Positions 27,136-36,395 of a stretch of DNA of 64,000 bases are shown piece by piece. Both the position numbers and the translations under genes were made by a program. The DNA comes from Arthrobacter sp. B2a2-09 (GTDB taxonomy: Bacteria; Actinomycetota; Actinomycetes; Actinomycetales; Micrococcaceae). The stretch covers positions 1 through 64,000 of the forward strand of contig NZ_JAMXIC010000001.1 of assembly GCF_027587375.1 (NCBI RefSeq), given 5' to 3'. Numbering within the stretch: position 1 is the first letter of the stretch; every line of letters begins with the position of its first letter. Under the pieces are notes generated by a model. The model was not told the origin of the DNA and did no database searches. It saw only the letters and a program-made list of their open reading frames with translations.

Positions 27136-28317
27136 ATGTCTATTGATGTCGAAGCGGTGCGCAGGCAGACCCGTGGTGTCTTGAGCGTGACTCATTTGAA
27201 CAACGCGGGAAGTTCGCTGGTCCCGGGTTCTGTGATGGACACCGTGGTGGGTCATTTACGCCGTGAGGAGGAGATCGGCGGCTATGAGGCGGCCGAGGAG
27301 GCTGCTGTTCGGCTGGACGAGGTCTACTCCTCGGTGGCGCGGCTGGTCGGGGCGGCCCCGGACGAGATAGCCCTGGCTGAAAGCGGCAGCCGCGCCTGGG
27401 CGGCGGCGGTGTACAGCTTCCCCTTCGTCCCCGGGACGCGAGTGCTGATCGGACGGACCGAGTATGCCGGCAATGTCGTTGCGCTGCGGCAGCTTGCCCT
27501 TCGCAACGGCTTGGAGATTGCGGTGCTCGACGACGATCCCGACGGGCTGGTTGACGTGCAGCACCTGCAGCGGGAGCTTGAGCGCGGAAATGTGGCCATG
27601 GTCGCCTTGACACATGTGCCCATGGCCAACGGTCTGGTCAATCCAGCCGCTGAGGTGGGCAAACGCTGCCGCGCTGCCGGAGTGATGTTTGTGCTCGACG
27701 CGTGTCAGTCGGTGGGGCAGATGCCCTTGGACGTGCAGTCGTTGGGCTGCGATGTGCTGGCCGGTACAGGGCGGAAGTTCCTGCGCGGGCCGCGCGGCAC
27801 CGCGTTCCTCTATGTGCGCGCGTCGGTTCTTGAACGGCTTGAACCTGCCATGCTGGACGGGCATTCCGCGGTTCCGACCGGCGCCGGGGGTCTTGAAGTT
27901 CGCGGCGATGCCCGGCGTTTCGAGAGCTGGGAGACCAGTGCCGCCGGAAGGCTGGGTCTGGGAAGGGCAGTCGATTACGCCCTCGCGCTGGGGCTGGATG
28001 CCGTGCAGGAGCGTGTGGCCGGGCTTGCGGAGGAAATGCGGGCCGAACTGGCCGAAGTTCCCGGGGTCATTGTCCACGACCGCGGGATCATCCGGTGCGG
28101 CATAGTCACGTTTTCAGTGCAGGGAAGCGACGCCCGGAACATCAGGAGCCGGCTCGCGGAGCACCGGGTCAATGTCTCCGTGGCCCCGTCGCCGTTCGCC
28201 TGGGCCTACTCCATCCCCACGGGAACTCGACAGGGGGAGGACATGGTCGTGCGGGCCTCGGTGCACTACTACAACACCCACACTGAGGTCCAGCGACTGG
28301 TCAGCTTCCTTCGCTGA
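27136..28317 (+). CDS. egtE: class V aminotransferase-fold PLP enzyme, EgtE candidate
   Basis: A 393-residue PLP enzyme of the cysteine-desulfurase/isopenicillin-N-epimerase group. The PLP lysine lies in LAGTGRKFLRGPRGTAFLYV, and the VFVLDACQSVGQMP-like segment (FVLDACQSVGQ) supplies the cofactor Asp. The start ATG at 27136 follows AGGA. It converges on egtDCBA with a 40-base gap. In mycobacteria EgtE is the PLP C-S lyase that turns the EgtB/EgtC sulfoxide into ergothioneine, and no other lyase is present here, so the context supports this role. The assignment rests mostly on position. Confidence 0.72.
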   Translation: MSIDVEAVRRQTRGVLSVTHLNNAGSSLVPGSVMDTVVGHLRREEEIGGYEAAEEAAVRLDEVYSSVARLVGAAPDEIALAESGSRAWAAAVYSFPFVPGTRVLIGRTEYAGNVVALRQLALRNGLEIAVLDDDPDGLVDVQHLQRELERGNVAMVALTHVPMANGLVNPAAEVGKRCRAAGVMFVLDACQSVGQMPLDVQSLGCDVLAGTGRKFLRGPRGTAFLYVRASVLERLEPAMLDGHSAVPTGAGGLEVRGDARRFESWETSAAGRLGLGRAVDYALALGLDAVQERVAGLAEEMRAELAEVPGVIVHDRGIIRCGIVTFSVQGSDARNIRSRLAEHRVNVSVAPSPFAWAYSIPTGTRQGEDMVVRASVHYYNTHTEVQRLVSFLR

Positions 28318-28357
28318 ACGTCCTGGAATACCTAGCGGTGTGCGTCCACCGGCCTGC

Positions 28358-29341
28358 CTAGACGGCTTCGGCCAGGGTCATCGCAAAACGGTTCTCTCGG
28401 TCGGTCCACTGCCCGACGGCGGAGAACCCGGCTGCCTCTACTTCTTCGATCACGCCGTCAAGGCGGAACTTGGCCGAAATCTCCGTTCGCAGTTCCTCTC
28501 CTTCGTGGAACCGGACTTCCATGTCCACCCCGGGCAGGTGCACCAGCATTGGCCTGCTGGCGCGTAGCCGCATCTCGATCCATTCATCCTGGGGCTTCCA
28601 CACGGCCACGTGTTCAAAGGCCATCACGTCGAAATCAGCGCCCAGCTCCGTGTTGAGGACCCGCAGCACGTTGCGGTTGAAGTCGGCGGTGACACCCTCC
28701 GCGTCGGCGTAGGCCGGGACAAGCACGTGTGGTGACTTCACCAGATCGGTGCCGACCAGCAGCGATCCGCCGTCATCGCCCAGCAACTCGCGGACGTCGG
28801 CGAGGAATCGGGCTCTGGCCGCTGGCTCAAAATTGCCGATGGTGCCGCCCAGGAACGCGACCATGCGGCGTCCTGCCCGTGGCAGCAGGTGCAGCTGGGT
28901 CTCGAAGTCCGCGGCCACGGCCTGCAGTTCAAGGTCGGGAAAGGCGGGAGCCAATTCGTTTCGGGCATCCAGCAGTGCGCTGTCGCTGACATCCACGGCC
29001 ACGTAGCGGCGAAGGGATCCCTCCGCCCTGAGCGCGTTGAGCAGCAGCGGGGTTTTCCGGGAAGATCCGGACCCGAGCTCTATCAGTGTCTCCGCAGGGC
29101 TCGCGGCCGCCATCTCTGCCGAGTAGAGCTCGAGCACCTCACGCTCGGCCCGGGTCGGGTAGTACTCCGGCAGGCCTGTGATGCGCTCAAACAGTTCGCT
29201 GCCCAGCTTGTCATAGAACCATTTGGGCGGAAGCGTTTTCGGCGACGCGGTGAGCCCTGCGCGCACATCGGCGCGAAGGCTGCGCCCTAGATGGTCCGGA
29301 GGCAGGTGGTGAATGATGTCGGGGCGGGCTGAGAGGCTCAT
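28358..29341 (-). CDS. egtD: L-histidine N-alpha-methyltransferase EgtD
   Basis: A 327-residue SAM-dependent enzyme that trimethylates histidine to hercynine, the first committed step to ergothioneine. Family features: KWFYDKLGSELFERITGLPEYYPTRAE near the N-terminus, SAM-binding IELGSGSSRKTPLLL (about residues 87-101), and FLGGTIGNFEP. The length is that of the family. The ATG overlaps the egtC stop. It is the last gene of the leftward egtABCD operon. Confidence 0.96.
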   Translation of the reverse strand: MSLSARPDIIHHLPPDHLGRSLRADVRAGLTASPKTLPPKWFYDKLGSELFERITGLPEYYPTRAEREVLELYSAEMAAASPAETLIELGSGSSRKTPLLLNALRAEGSLRRYVAVDVSDSALLDARNELAPAFPDLELQAVAADFETQLHLLPRAGRRMVAFLGGTIGNFEPAARARFLADVRELLGDDGGSLLVGTDLVKSPHVLVPAYADAEGVTADFNRNVLRVLNTELGADFDVMAFEHVAVWKPQDEWIEMRLRASRPMLVHLPGVDMEVRFHEGEELRTEISAKFRLDGVIEEVEAAGFSAVGQWTDRENRFAMTLAEAV

Positions 29342-30102
29342 GGGACCACCTGTTCCTTCGTGAGGTTCGGAATCGGACGTACGTCTACATGGCTTGCTGT
29401 GGCGGTCAGAAGGCTGTTGTCCGGCACCTCATGCCAGCCGGGGCCATCGTCGAAGGGTTCACTGGCCACCACGACACTCCCACGTCCGTTTCGCCAAAAA
29501 AGGGTGTCCCCCGCCGTCGTGGCCGCGATCCCCGTGCCGTCGGTGAGCAGAAAGTTCAGTGTGGCGCCGGTGACGGCAGCGACACTGCTGACGACCTGCC
29601 CCAGTGCATCCGGGGCGGATTCCCCCGCGGCGAGCTGTTCCAGGACCAGGGCCCAGAGCAGGGCAGAGTCGACCTGGGCTTCAAGGGCCAGCAGGCGGGC
29701 CGTCGGAAGCGAAGCGGCCAGACCCTCCAAGGCATCCGGCCATCCCTCGACGCGGCCGTTGTGGCTGAAGAGCCAGGGCCCTTGCGTAAAAGGAGCAGCA
29801 GCTGATTCCGCCTGCGGCATCCCCGGCGACGCGGACCGGACGGCCGCGAGCACTCCCCGGCTCGTGGTAACCCTGGCGACATCAGCGAATGACGGGTCCG
29901 CCCAGATCGGGATGGCGCGGCGGTAGCGGGCAGGCAGAGGATCCCCCGGGGCATACCATCCGACGCCGAAACCATCAGCGTTTACTGTCCCGTTACGCTG
30001 ACGCCGGGGCGCCCAAGACTGCGTCAACAGTCCATGGCCGGGGGTGAGCAGCAGCTCCGCAAGCGGCAGCGGGGATCCGATATATGCGAGATGCCGACAC
30101 AC
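29338..30102 (-). CDS. egtC: ergothioneine biosynthesis glutamine-amidotransferase-type hydrolase EgtC
   Basis: A 254-residue Ntn hydrolase that removes the gamma-glutamyl group from gamma-glutamyl-hercynylcysteine sulfoxide. The N-terminal Cys2 nucleophile (MCRHLAYIG), NADGFGVGWYAPG and FSHNGRVEG are the class II amidotransferase hallmarks. It starts three bases after the egtB stop. Together with a gamma-glutamyl-cysteine ligase at the operon start, its presence indicates the mycobacterial-type route that uses gamma-glutamylcysteine. Confidence 0.95.
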   Translation of the reverse strand: MCRHLAYIGSPLPLAELLLTPGHGLLTQSWAPRRQRNGTVNADGFGVGWYAPGDPLPARYRRAIPIWADPSFADVARVTTSRGVLAAVRSASPGMPQAESAAAPFTQGPWLFSHNGRVEGWPDALEGLAASLPTARLLALEAQVDSALLWALVLEQLAAGESAPDALGQVVSSVAAVTGATLNFLLTDGTGIAATTAGDTLFWRNGRGSVVVASEPFDDGPGWHEVPDNSLLTATASHVDVRPIPNLTKEQVVP

Positions 30103-30105
30103 GGG

Positions 30106-31455
30106 CTAACGCACCATGGTCTGTGAGGCGTCGCGCGCCGTGCGGAACCCGGCAAAGATTTGCCGCCGCACCGGGTAATCCCAATTCCGGAATGTCCCCC
30201 GGCACGCGGCTGGATCCACTGCCCAGGAGCCTCCGCGTAGCACCTTGTAGTCAGGCCCGAAAAATACCTCGCTGTATTCCTGATAGGGGAATGCGTTGAA
30301 TCCGGGGTAGGGGCGGAAGTCACTGGAGACCCATTCCCAGACATCACCGATGAGCTGGCGCACGCCCAGCGGTGAGGCACCACCCGGGTAGGAACCGGCG
30401 GGGGACGGCCGGAGAGCGGATCCGCCAAGGTTCGCGTGATGGGGTGCAGGATCTTCATCTCCCCACGGGTAGCGCCGCGAACGCCCGGACCGGGGATCAT
30501 GACGCGCGGCTTTTTCCCACTCCGCCTCCGTCGGAAGCCGTCGCCCGGCCCAGCGGGCGTACGCGTCCGCTTCGAACCAGCAAACGTGCTGCACCGGCTC
30601 GTCTTCCGGCACCAGTTCAACGACGCCGAACCTGGTCCTGATCCACCGGTCACCGTTGCGTTCCCAATATTTGGGTGCCACCAGGCCGGCTTCCCTGACA
30701 TGGGCCCATCCCTGGGCGGTCCACCAGCGGGGGTTCCGGTAGCCGCCGTCGTCGATGAAAGACCAGTAGGCGCCGTTGGTCACCGGAATCGTGTCGATCC
30801 AGTAGCCGGGCACATCAACCTCATGGGCTGGACGTTCGTTGTCCAGGGCCCAGGGCTCAGCAGAAGTCCCCATTATGAACGGCCCTGCAGGTACCAGCAC
30901 CTCCTTCGCGAAGGAGTCCCGGCCCGTGGGCAGGACGCTTGCCGGCAATGCCCGGGCCTGCAGGACGGGCACACCCACGCGGAGCTGATGCGTGGCCAGC
31001 ATCGTCTCGTCGTGCTGCTGCTCGTGCTGGATGATCATTCCGAAGGCGAAGCCCCGATCCACCAGAGGCGAGCCTTCCAAAGGGGTCCGGTCAAGGATGT
31101 CGAGCGCTTTGGTGCGGACCTCGGCAATGTATTTTCGGGCCTCTACCGGCGAGAGCAACGGCAACGAGGGCCGGGCGCTGCGCGGATGCTGGAACGCGTC
31201 GTACATCTGGTCGAGGTCGCACCGCAATGGCTCCATTTTGCCGACGTCGCGCACTAGCCAGATTTCCTCCTGGCTGCCGACATGCGCCAGGTCCCATACC
31301 AACGGTGACATCAGTGGTGAGTGCTGCTTCAGCAGATCCTCTTCGTCGCACGCAGTCAGCGCATGCGTCCGCATCCGGGCCCTTTCCAATCCGGCGGCTA
31401 TGAAAGCCCTGAGATTCTCGGGGTCGGTGTCGGATCCGTGAGGGTTATCTGGCAT
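30106..31455 (-). CDS. egtB: ergothioneine biosynthesis iron-dependent sulfoxide synthase EgtB
   Basis: A 449-residue non-haem iron enzyme joining gamma-glutamylcysteine to hercynine with O2. The N-terminal DinB-type domain carries the iron ligands His58 (WDLAHVG), His144 and His148 (HEQQHDE). The C-terminal FGE-sulfatase domain has PTEAEWEKAARHD, GDVWEWVSSDF and VLRGGSWAVDP. Start ATG 31455 is chosen because AGGAGG lies nine bases upstream; it sits inside the end of egtA. A longer in-frame start at 31488 lacks support. Confidence 0.96.
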   Translation of the reverse strand: MPDNPHGSDTDPENLRAFIAAGLERARMRTHALTACDEEDLLKQHSPLMSPLVWDLAHVGSQEEIWLVRDVGKMEPLRCDLDQMYDAFQHPRSARPSLPLLSPVEARKYIAEVRTKALDILDRTPLEGSPLVDRGFAFGMIIQHEQQHDETMLATHQLRVGVPVLQARALPASVLPTGRDSFAKEVLVPAGPFIMGTSAEPWALDNERPAHEVDVPGYWIDTIPVTNGAYWSFIDDGGYRNPRWWTAQGWAHVREAGLVAPKYWERNGDRWIRTRFGVVELVPEDEPVQHVCWFEADAYARWAGRRLPTEAEWEKAARHDPRSGRSRRYPWGDEDPAPHHANLGGSALRPSPAGSYPGGASPLGVRQLIGDVWEWVSSDFRPYPGFNAFPYQEYSEVFFGPDYKVLRGGSWAVDPAACRGTFRNWDYPVRRQIFAGFRTARDASQTMVR

Positions 31456-32734
31456 TTTTGCAATCCTCCTCGTACGCTGACGTTCCAAAATAGCTGCCGG
31501 TTTTTTGCCACCGGTCGAGCCGTTCGTCCGCAGGGCACCGGCCCCGTGCCGTATAGCGGTCGACGAATTCTTCCGTCCGGCTGCGTGTGGCGGCGTCCGC
31601 CCCCGAACGGGACAATGCCATCAGAGCGGCTTCGGCGCAGTCGAGGGCCGCCGAGGCGAGCAGGGGATCCGCCAGCCCGTGGCGGGCGGCCGTCCTGACC
31701 GGATCGGACAGGGGAGCAAGAGGGGCGCAGGCCTCCGCGGCGAGGTCGGCTGCGCGTTGATCGTCCATGAGAGCGGTCACGATGGCCGTGACCGGCTCCC
31801 AATCGCTGCCGGCCTGTGCGTCGATCACCCTGATCTCCACAAACCCCCGTGGCCGGACAGGAGGGAACAATGTTGTCAGGTGGTAGGCCAGGTCACCCAT
31901 CGTGGCGGGCCTCGGCCCTTCCCCGCGCAGCCAGTTCCGCATCGTCAGCCCGCGCGGGGCCGTCCAGGAATCCGTCTCCGAGCGGATGCAGAGCACCAGT
32001 GCGTCCAGCGCGTAGCCTGCCCAAGCCACGCGGGGGTCCCCGGCGAGAGGGACCGCGGCGGTCCGGGTCGGGTCCATGGCCAGCCAGATCCGCTGTCGGT
32101 TGCTCTTCCAGCCGCTGGGGACCCCCTGAAGAAACGGGGAATTGGCAAACATGGCAACCAGTACCGGCAGGAGATTGTGCAGCCGCTCCCAACGTCGCGC
32201 AGCACCGCTGGATCCAGGACTGTCGAATCCGGCGTCCAGTGAAATCTGCAGAGAGGCCGTGGAACACATCATCGTTCGTCCTGCGGTGCCGAAACGGTCG
32301 AAATGTTGCTCCATGGCGGCGTACCGCGGATGATCCAGTGACCGGACAGGCAGCCTATCAGGGTCCAGTGCCACTGCGCCGAAGCAAAGGCCGGCGTCCG
32401 TCAGCAGACTCTCAACGGCCGCAAGGTCTGCGCGGGTCGCCGTGACGAGGGCCGGAAGATCCGTCGCACAGGCAGAACTTATCTCCAGCTGACCGCCCGG
32501 CTCAAAGGTGATCACTCCCTGACCAGGCAACCGTCCGCCCGCCGCCACGGCCTCGCTGACCCGTGCAACCGGAACCGGAAACCTGGGGTTCGCGGCATCG
32601 TGGACCAACCGCTCGACCTCCACCCCGGCAGCACCGGGCGGCCCGGTCTTGAAGCACACCGAGGCAACATAGACCTCGGCATCGGACTCGGAGAGCGGCC
32701 CCGTGTCGCGCCCGGGCTGCAAAGCAGAGTTCAC
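31445..32734 (-). CDS. egtA: glutamate-cysteine ligase EgtA
   Basis: A 429-residue GCS2-type ligase that makes gamma-glutamylcysteine for EgtB. Recognisable parts are GVITFEPGGQLEISSA in the first third, MMCSTASLQISLDAG in the middle and GFVEIRVIDAQAGSDWEPV further on, all conserved in actinobacterial EgtA. It is the first gene of the operon and ends ten bases inside egtB. Confidence 0.93.
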   Translation of the reverse strand: MNSALQPGRDTGPLSESDAEVYVASVCFKTGPPGAAGVEVERLVHDAANPRFPVPVARVSEAVAAGGRLPGQGVITFEPGGQLEISSACATDLPALVTATRADLAAVESLLTDAGLCFGAVALDPDRLPVRSLDHPRYAAMEQHFDRFGTAGRTMMCSTASLQISLDAGFDSPGSSGAARRWERLHNLLPVLVAMFANSPFLQGVPSGWKSNRQRIWLAMDPTRTAAVPLAGDPRVAWAGYALDALVLCIRSETDSWTAPRGLTMRNWLRGEGPRPATMGDLAYHLTTLFPPVRPRGFVEIRVIDAQAGSDWEPVTAIVTALMDDQRAADLAAEACAPLAPLSDPVRTAARHGLADPLLASAALDCAEAALMALSRSGADAATRSRTEEFVDRYTARGRCPADERLDRWQKTGSYFGTSAYEEDCKNAR

Positions 32735-32830
32735 AGCACACCATGTCCTTCCGCAGCGGCCATCTTTAGCGGCAAGCTAAACAGCCCCCTTTCTGCCTTG
32801 TCAACGGCCCGGCCACTTGCAAGCACGTCC

Positions 32831-33011
32831 ACAGGGCGCTGGGATGTCGACCCCAGCATCGGCAAGGGCAGCCAGTCCGCGATGGAGACTCTCGTGGAGA
32901 GAACCACCAACTACACGATGCTCGGTCACCTGCCGGATGGATACAAGCAGAACAAATGCGGGACTCCGTGGCAGCCAAGATCAAGACCGGCAGCGGCAGC
33001 ATCCTCTTGAC
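32831..33011 (+). pseudogene. IS30-family transposase fragment
   Basis: The sequence encodes SIGKGSQSAMETLVERTTN and YTMLGHLPDGYK, then, after a one-base deletion near 32950, EQMRDSVAAKIKTGSGS. This is the catalytic-core region of IS30 transposases (IGKGSQSA-ETLVERTT-LHLPDGY). Only about 55 codons remain of roughly 350, with no terminal repeats in view. It lies immediately upstream of the copper-type promoter. Confidence 0.85.
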
Positions 33012-33035
33012 CAATATACCCCCAGGGGGTATATT
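33007..33035 (+). promoter_or_regulatory. promoter with CsoR-type copper operator
   Basis: A -35 TTGACC (33007-33012), a spacer of exactly 17 bases and a -10 TATATT (33030-33035) form a near-consensus promoter. The spacer and -10 hold a perfect palindrome centred on A33024, with core TATACCCCCAGGGGGTATA; arms of 11 bases extend from 33013 to 33035. This C-run/G-run palindrome is the hallmark of CsoR Cu(I)-sensor sites. A bound repressor would block RNA polymerase until copper releases it. No csoR gene is in the window. Confidence 0.85.
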
Positions 33036-33143
33036 TCTGGTGTTGTCAGTGAAGTGGTATGTCCAGGCAGGCGCAGCGCGCTGCCGTCACAGCCGTTCAA
33101 CCCCAGCACCCATCGACCCCTTCGTTTACGGAATGGAACTGAC

Positions 33144-33452
33144 ATGTGTGGAACGGAATCCCGGACCCTGCTGCCCCTGGCCTCCTCTGCGTCCGGCTTC
33201 AGCTGCTGCTCGAGCGAAACCCCGACACGATCTGCCGCTGGCGCAAGCACCGAATACGGTGTGGAGGGACTCACTTGCGGGCACTGCGTGCAGACGGTCC
33301 AGGACGCCGTCACGGCAGTGGAGGGCGTGGACTCGGCCTCCGTTGCCCTCGTTGCGGGAGGTGTCTCGCGCCTGTTCGTCTCCGGCTCCCCGGCCGACGC
33401 GGCCGTGCGTGGGGCCGTCACCGCTGCCGGGTACGCCCTGAGCACCCGCTGA
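33144..33452 (+). CDS. heavy-metal-associated (HMA) domain protein, CopZ-like copper chaperone
   Basis: A 102-residue protein. An N-terminal segment with extra cysteines (MCGTESR, then SGFSCCSS near residues 17-24) precedes a single HMA domain with the metal site GLTCGHC (Cys45, Cys48) and the AVEGVDSASVALVAGGVSRL core. CopZ-type proteins hand Cu(I) to a P-type ATPase, and one follows 69 bases later. First gene behind the CsoR-type promoter. Confidence 0.87.
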   Translation: MCGTESRTLLPLASSASGFSCCSSETPTRSAAGASTEYGVEGLTCGHCVQTVQDAVTAVEGVDSASVALVAGGVSRLFVSGSPADAAVRGAVTAAGYALSTR

Positions 33453-33521
33453 TCCGGATCTGCCGGCTGCGCCGCGGGATTCGCCTCTCCGGCCGGCCCG
33501 GATCCTCCCGAGGAGGAACCC

Positions 33522-35672
33522 ATGGAAAACCACACCGATCACACCAACAACCCCGCCCCGGACGAAGCGTCCGGGCACGGCACGCACGGAGCTCGCGCAC
33601 AGGGAGCATCGACGGCCACCGATCCGGAGCACCACACCCATCACGAAAACCACGGCGCGCAGGATGACCAGGTGGTGCACAGCCACGGCCAACATGCCGG
33701 CCACAGCACGGCCATGTTCAAGAACAGGTTCTGGCTGACCCTGGCCTTGTCCGTCCCGGTGGTGTTCTTCTCCCCGATGTTCGGACACCTGCTGGGTTAC
33801 ATGGTCCCGGACTTTCCCGGCTCCGCGTGGATCCCTCCTATCCTGGGCACCGTGATCTTCCTTTACGGCGGCCAGCCGTTCCTGAAGGGCGGCCTGGACG
33901 AGCTGCGGACCCGGCAGCCGGGCATGATGCTGCTGATCGGCATGGCCATCAGCGTCGCGTTCGCCGCCTCCTGGGTCACGAGCCTAGGCATCGGCGGATT
34001 CGACCTGGACTTCTGGTGGGAACTGGCTCTGCTGGTCGCCATCATGCTGCTGGGGCACTGGATCGAGATGCGGGCCCTCGGCTCCGCCCGTGGCGCACTG
34101 GACGCCCTGGCAGCCCTGCTGCCCGATGAGGCCGAACGCATCACCGACACCGGGACAGAGACCGTCGGCGTCTCGGCACTCATGACCGGGGACAGGATAC
34201 TGGTCCGTTCCGGTGCCCGGATGCCCGCCGACGGCACAATCATCGACGGTGCGGCCGAGTTCGACGAATCCATGATCACCGGTGAGTCCAGGACCGTTCC
34301 CCGCACGGTCGGGGACCCGGTCATCGCCGGCACCGTGGCCACGGACAATACCGTCAGGGTCCGCGTCACCGCCGTCGGAGATGACACCGCCCTGGCCGGA
34401 ATCCAGCGCTTGGTCGCCGAAGCCCAGGCGTCGTCCTCGAAGGCGCAGGCCCTGGCCGACCGCGCCGCGGCTTTCCTGTTCTACTTCGCCGCCGGCGCCG
34501 GCGTCATCACCTTCATCGCCTGGACTCTGCTGGGCAGTGTCACCGAGGCCGTGACCCGCACCGTCACCGTCCTGGTGATCGCCTGCCCGCACGCCCTGGG
34601 CCTGGCCATCCCGCTGGTGATTGCGATCTCCACCGAACAGGCTGCCCGGGCAGGGGTACTGATCAAGAGCCGCATGGCCCTGGAACGTATGCGCACCGTC
34701 GACGTCGTCCTGTTCGACAAGACCGGGACCCTGACCAGGGGAGAACCCGAACTTAAGGATGTCGCCGGTGTCGACGGCGTCGGCAGGGATGAACTGTTGG
34801 CCCTGGCGGCGGCCGTGGAATCCGACAGCGAACACCCCGTCGCACGGGCCGTCGTCAATGCCGCTCAAGCTCAAGGGCTCGACATTCCACAGGCCACCGG
34901 TTTCACATCCCTGACCGGCAGGGGCGTCCGCGCCACCCTCGACGGCAGGACCGTCCAGGTCGGCGGCCCCGCCCTCCTGAAAGAAATCGGACTCGAGGCA
35001 CCCCCCGCCCTGGCCCTCTCCACTCGGGAGTGGATGGACCGCGGCGCGGCCGTGCTCCACGTCGTGGACGGGAACCGGATCCTGGGTGCCATGAGCCTGG
35101 AAGACGCCGTGCGCCCGGAATCGCGTCAGGCCGTCTCCGCCCTGCGGCACCGGGGCATCAAAGTCGCCATGATCACCGGCGACGCCCGCCAGGTTGCCCG
35201 GGCCGTGGCCGCGGAGCTGAACATCGATGAGGTCTTCGCCGAAGTCCTTCCGGCCGATAAAGACAAGAAGGTCGCCGAACTCCAAAGCAGGGGGATGAAA
35301 GTGGCGATGGTCGGCGACGGAGTCAACGACTCCCCGGCCCTGGCCCGCGCGGAGGTCGGCATCGCGATCGGTGCCGGCACCGACGTGGCCATGGAATCCG
35401 CCGGGGTGGTCCTGGCCGGCAACGACCCCCGGGCCGTGCTCTCGATGGTGGACCTGTCCCGGGCCAGCTACCGGAAAATGTGGCAGAACCTGATATGGGC
35501 CACCGGCTACAACGTCATCTCCGTGCCGCTGGCTGCCGGTGTACTTGCCTTCGCCGGCGTCGTGCTCTCCCCGGCAGCGGGCGCGGTCCTGATGTCCGTT
35601 TCCACCATCGTGGTGGCCTTGAACGCGCAATTGCTGCGACGGGTGAAACTGAACCCGTCCCAGGTGCGTTGA
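33522..35672 (+). CDS. copB: copper-translocating P1B-type ATPase, CopB-like
   Basis: A 716-residue heavy-metal pump. The first 65 residues are His-rich (HTDH-type repeats, HGQHAGHS) with no Cys-type HMA domain. The transmembrane metal site is CPH (ACPHALGLAIP, about residue 354), the P1B-3/CopB signature, rather than CPC. Phosphorylation site DKTGTLT near residue 397, TGES, and GDGVNDSPALARAEVG are intact. AGGAGG precedes the ATG. It probably exports Cu(I) or Cu(II), possibly Ag(I), and belongs to the copper operon. Confidence 0.94.
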   Translation: MENHTDHTNNPAPDEASGHGTHGARAQGASTATDPEHHTHHENHGAQDDQVVHSHGQHAGHSTAMFKNRFWLTLALSVPVVFFSPMFGHLLGYMVPDFPGSAWIPPILGTVIFLYGGQPFLKGGLDELRTRQPGMMLLIGMAISVAFAASWVTSLGIGGFDLDFWWELALLVAIMLLGHWIEMRALGSARGALDALAALLPDEAERITDTGTETVGVSALMTGDRILVRSGARMPADGTIIDGAAEFDESMITGESRTVPRTVGDPVIAGTVATDNTVRVRVTAVGDDTALAGIQRLVAEAQASSSKAQALADRAAAFLFYFAAGAGVITFIAWTLLGSVTEAVTRTVTVLVIACPHALGLAIPLVIAISTEQAARAGVLIKSRMALERMRTVDVVLFDKTGTLTRGEPELKDVAGVDGVGRDELLALAAAVESDSEHPVARAVVNAAQAQGLDIPQATGFTSLTGRGVRATLDGRTVQVGGPALLKEIGLEAPPALALSTREWMDRGAAVLHVVDGNRILGAMSLEDAVRPESRQAVSALRHRGIKVAMITGDARQVARAVAAELNIDEVFAEVLPADKDKKVAELQSRGMKVAMVGDGVNDSPALARAEVGIAIGAGTDVAMESAGVVLAGNDPRAVLSMVDLSRASYRKMWQNLIWATGYNVISVPLAAGVLAFAGVVLSPAAGAVLMSVSTIVVALNAQLLRRVKLNPSQVR

Positions 35673-35774
35673 ACCCCTCGGACTCCCCGGTGAAAGCCGG
35701 TGAGTCCGGGCCGGTACCCTTGGTATGCACCGCCAGACCCGATGAAGAACACCCCGCACGGAAGGAGGAACGCC

Positions 35775-36245
35775 ATGACGGCCACCACATCCGGCACCAT
35801 TTCGTCGTTCCTGCGATGGGCAGGGCTGGTCCTCGGGATGCTGGCCATCATCGCCGGGATCCTCGGCATGCATGTCATGACCGGATCCCATACCATGCAC
35901 GCAGCGGCTGCCGCCGGCGCCGGCGCAGGCGCAGGCATGGCGCACACAGCGGAGCCAGGCGACGCCGGCCACAGCCACCTTGGCGCGCCAGGCGCGGTGC
36001 CCGCTGCGGCAACACCTGGCAACACGGACACGGCCTCATGCCCCGATCCCGGTCCGTGCCCGTCGGCGGCCTCCATGGGCGGTGTCTGTATCCCGGCCCC
36101 CGGCCCGGCCCCGCTCGCGGCGCCGCCGCCTGGGTCCGCGCCGTTCGCGCTCCAGCCCGGTCCAGGCCTGTCCGTCACCTTTGGCGGGTACCCCTATCGT
36201 CCGGGAAGTCCTTCCCCGGGCGAACTCTCCATCAGTCGCACGTAG
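35775..36245 (+). CDS. DUF6153-type small membrane protein rich in His, Met and Ala/Pro
   Basis: A 156-residue protein with one N-terminal membrane helix (FLRWAGLVLGMLAIIAGILGMHVM), a His/Met-rich stretch right after it (HVMTGSHTMHAA, GMAHTAEPGDAGHSHLG) and a Pro/Ala/Gly-rich tail with three Cys. GAAGGAGG lies just before the ATG. It sits between copB and a DUF305 gene, a common actinobacterial copper neighbourhood. A periplasm-side copper-binding role is plausible but unproven. Confidence 0.75.
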   Translation: MTATTSGTISSFLRWAGLVLGMLAIIAGILGMHVMTGSHTMHAAAAAGAGAGAGMAHTAEPGDAGHSHLGAPGAVPAAATPGNTDTASCPDPGPCPSAASMGGVCIPAPGPAPLAAPPPGSAPFALQPGPGLSVTFGGYPYRPGSPSPGELSISRT

Positions 36246-36395
36246 ACCGGCGGTCCTGCGTGCCGGGTCCTGCCCGGTGCCACGTCCCATCCCTGACACG
36301 CCCGCCCGCCGGAGCCACCGGCGTGCCTCTGCGGTGCGCGTCACCTGCCGACGGCGCCCCGCGCCCAACGATGACCTAGAAGGACCCTGATTTCC

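Noticed and set aside
33984..35978. A 664-codon open frame on the minus strand opposite copB
   Set aside because: It mirrors the third codon positions of the GC-rich copB gene, has no family features and no ribosome site, while copB has every catalytic motif.
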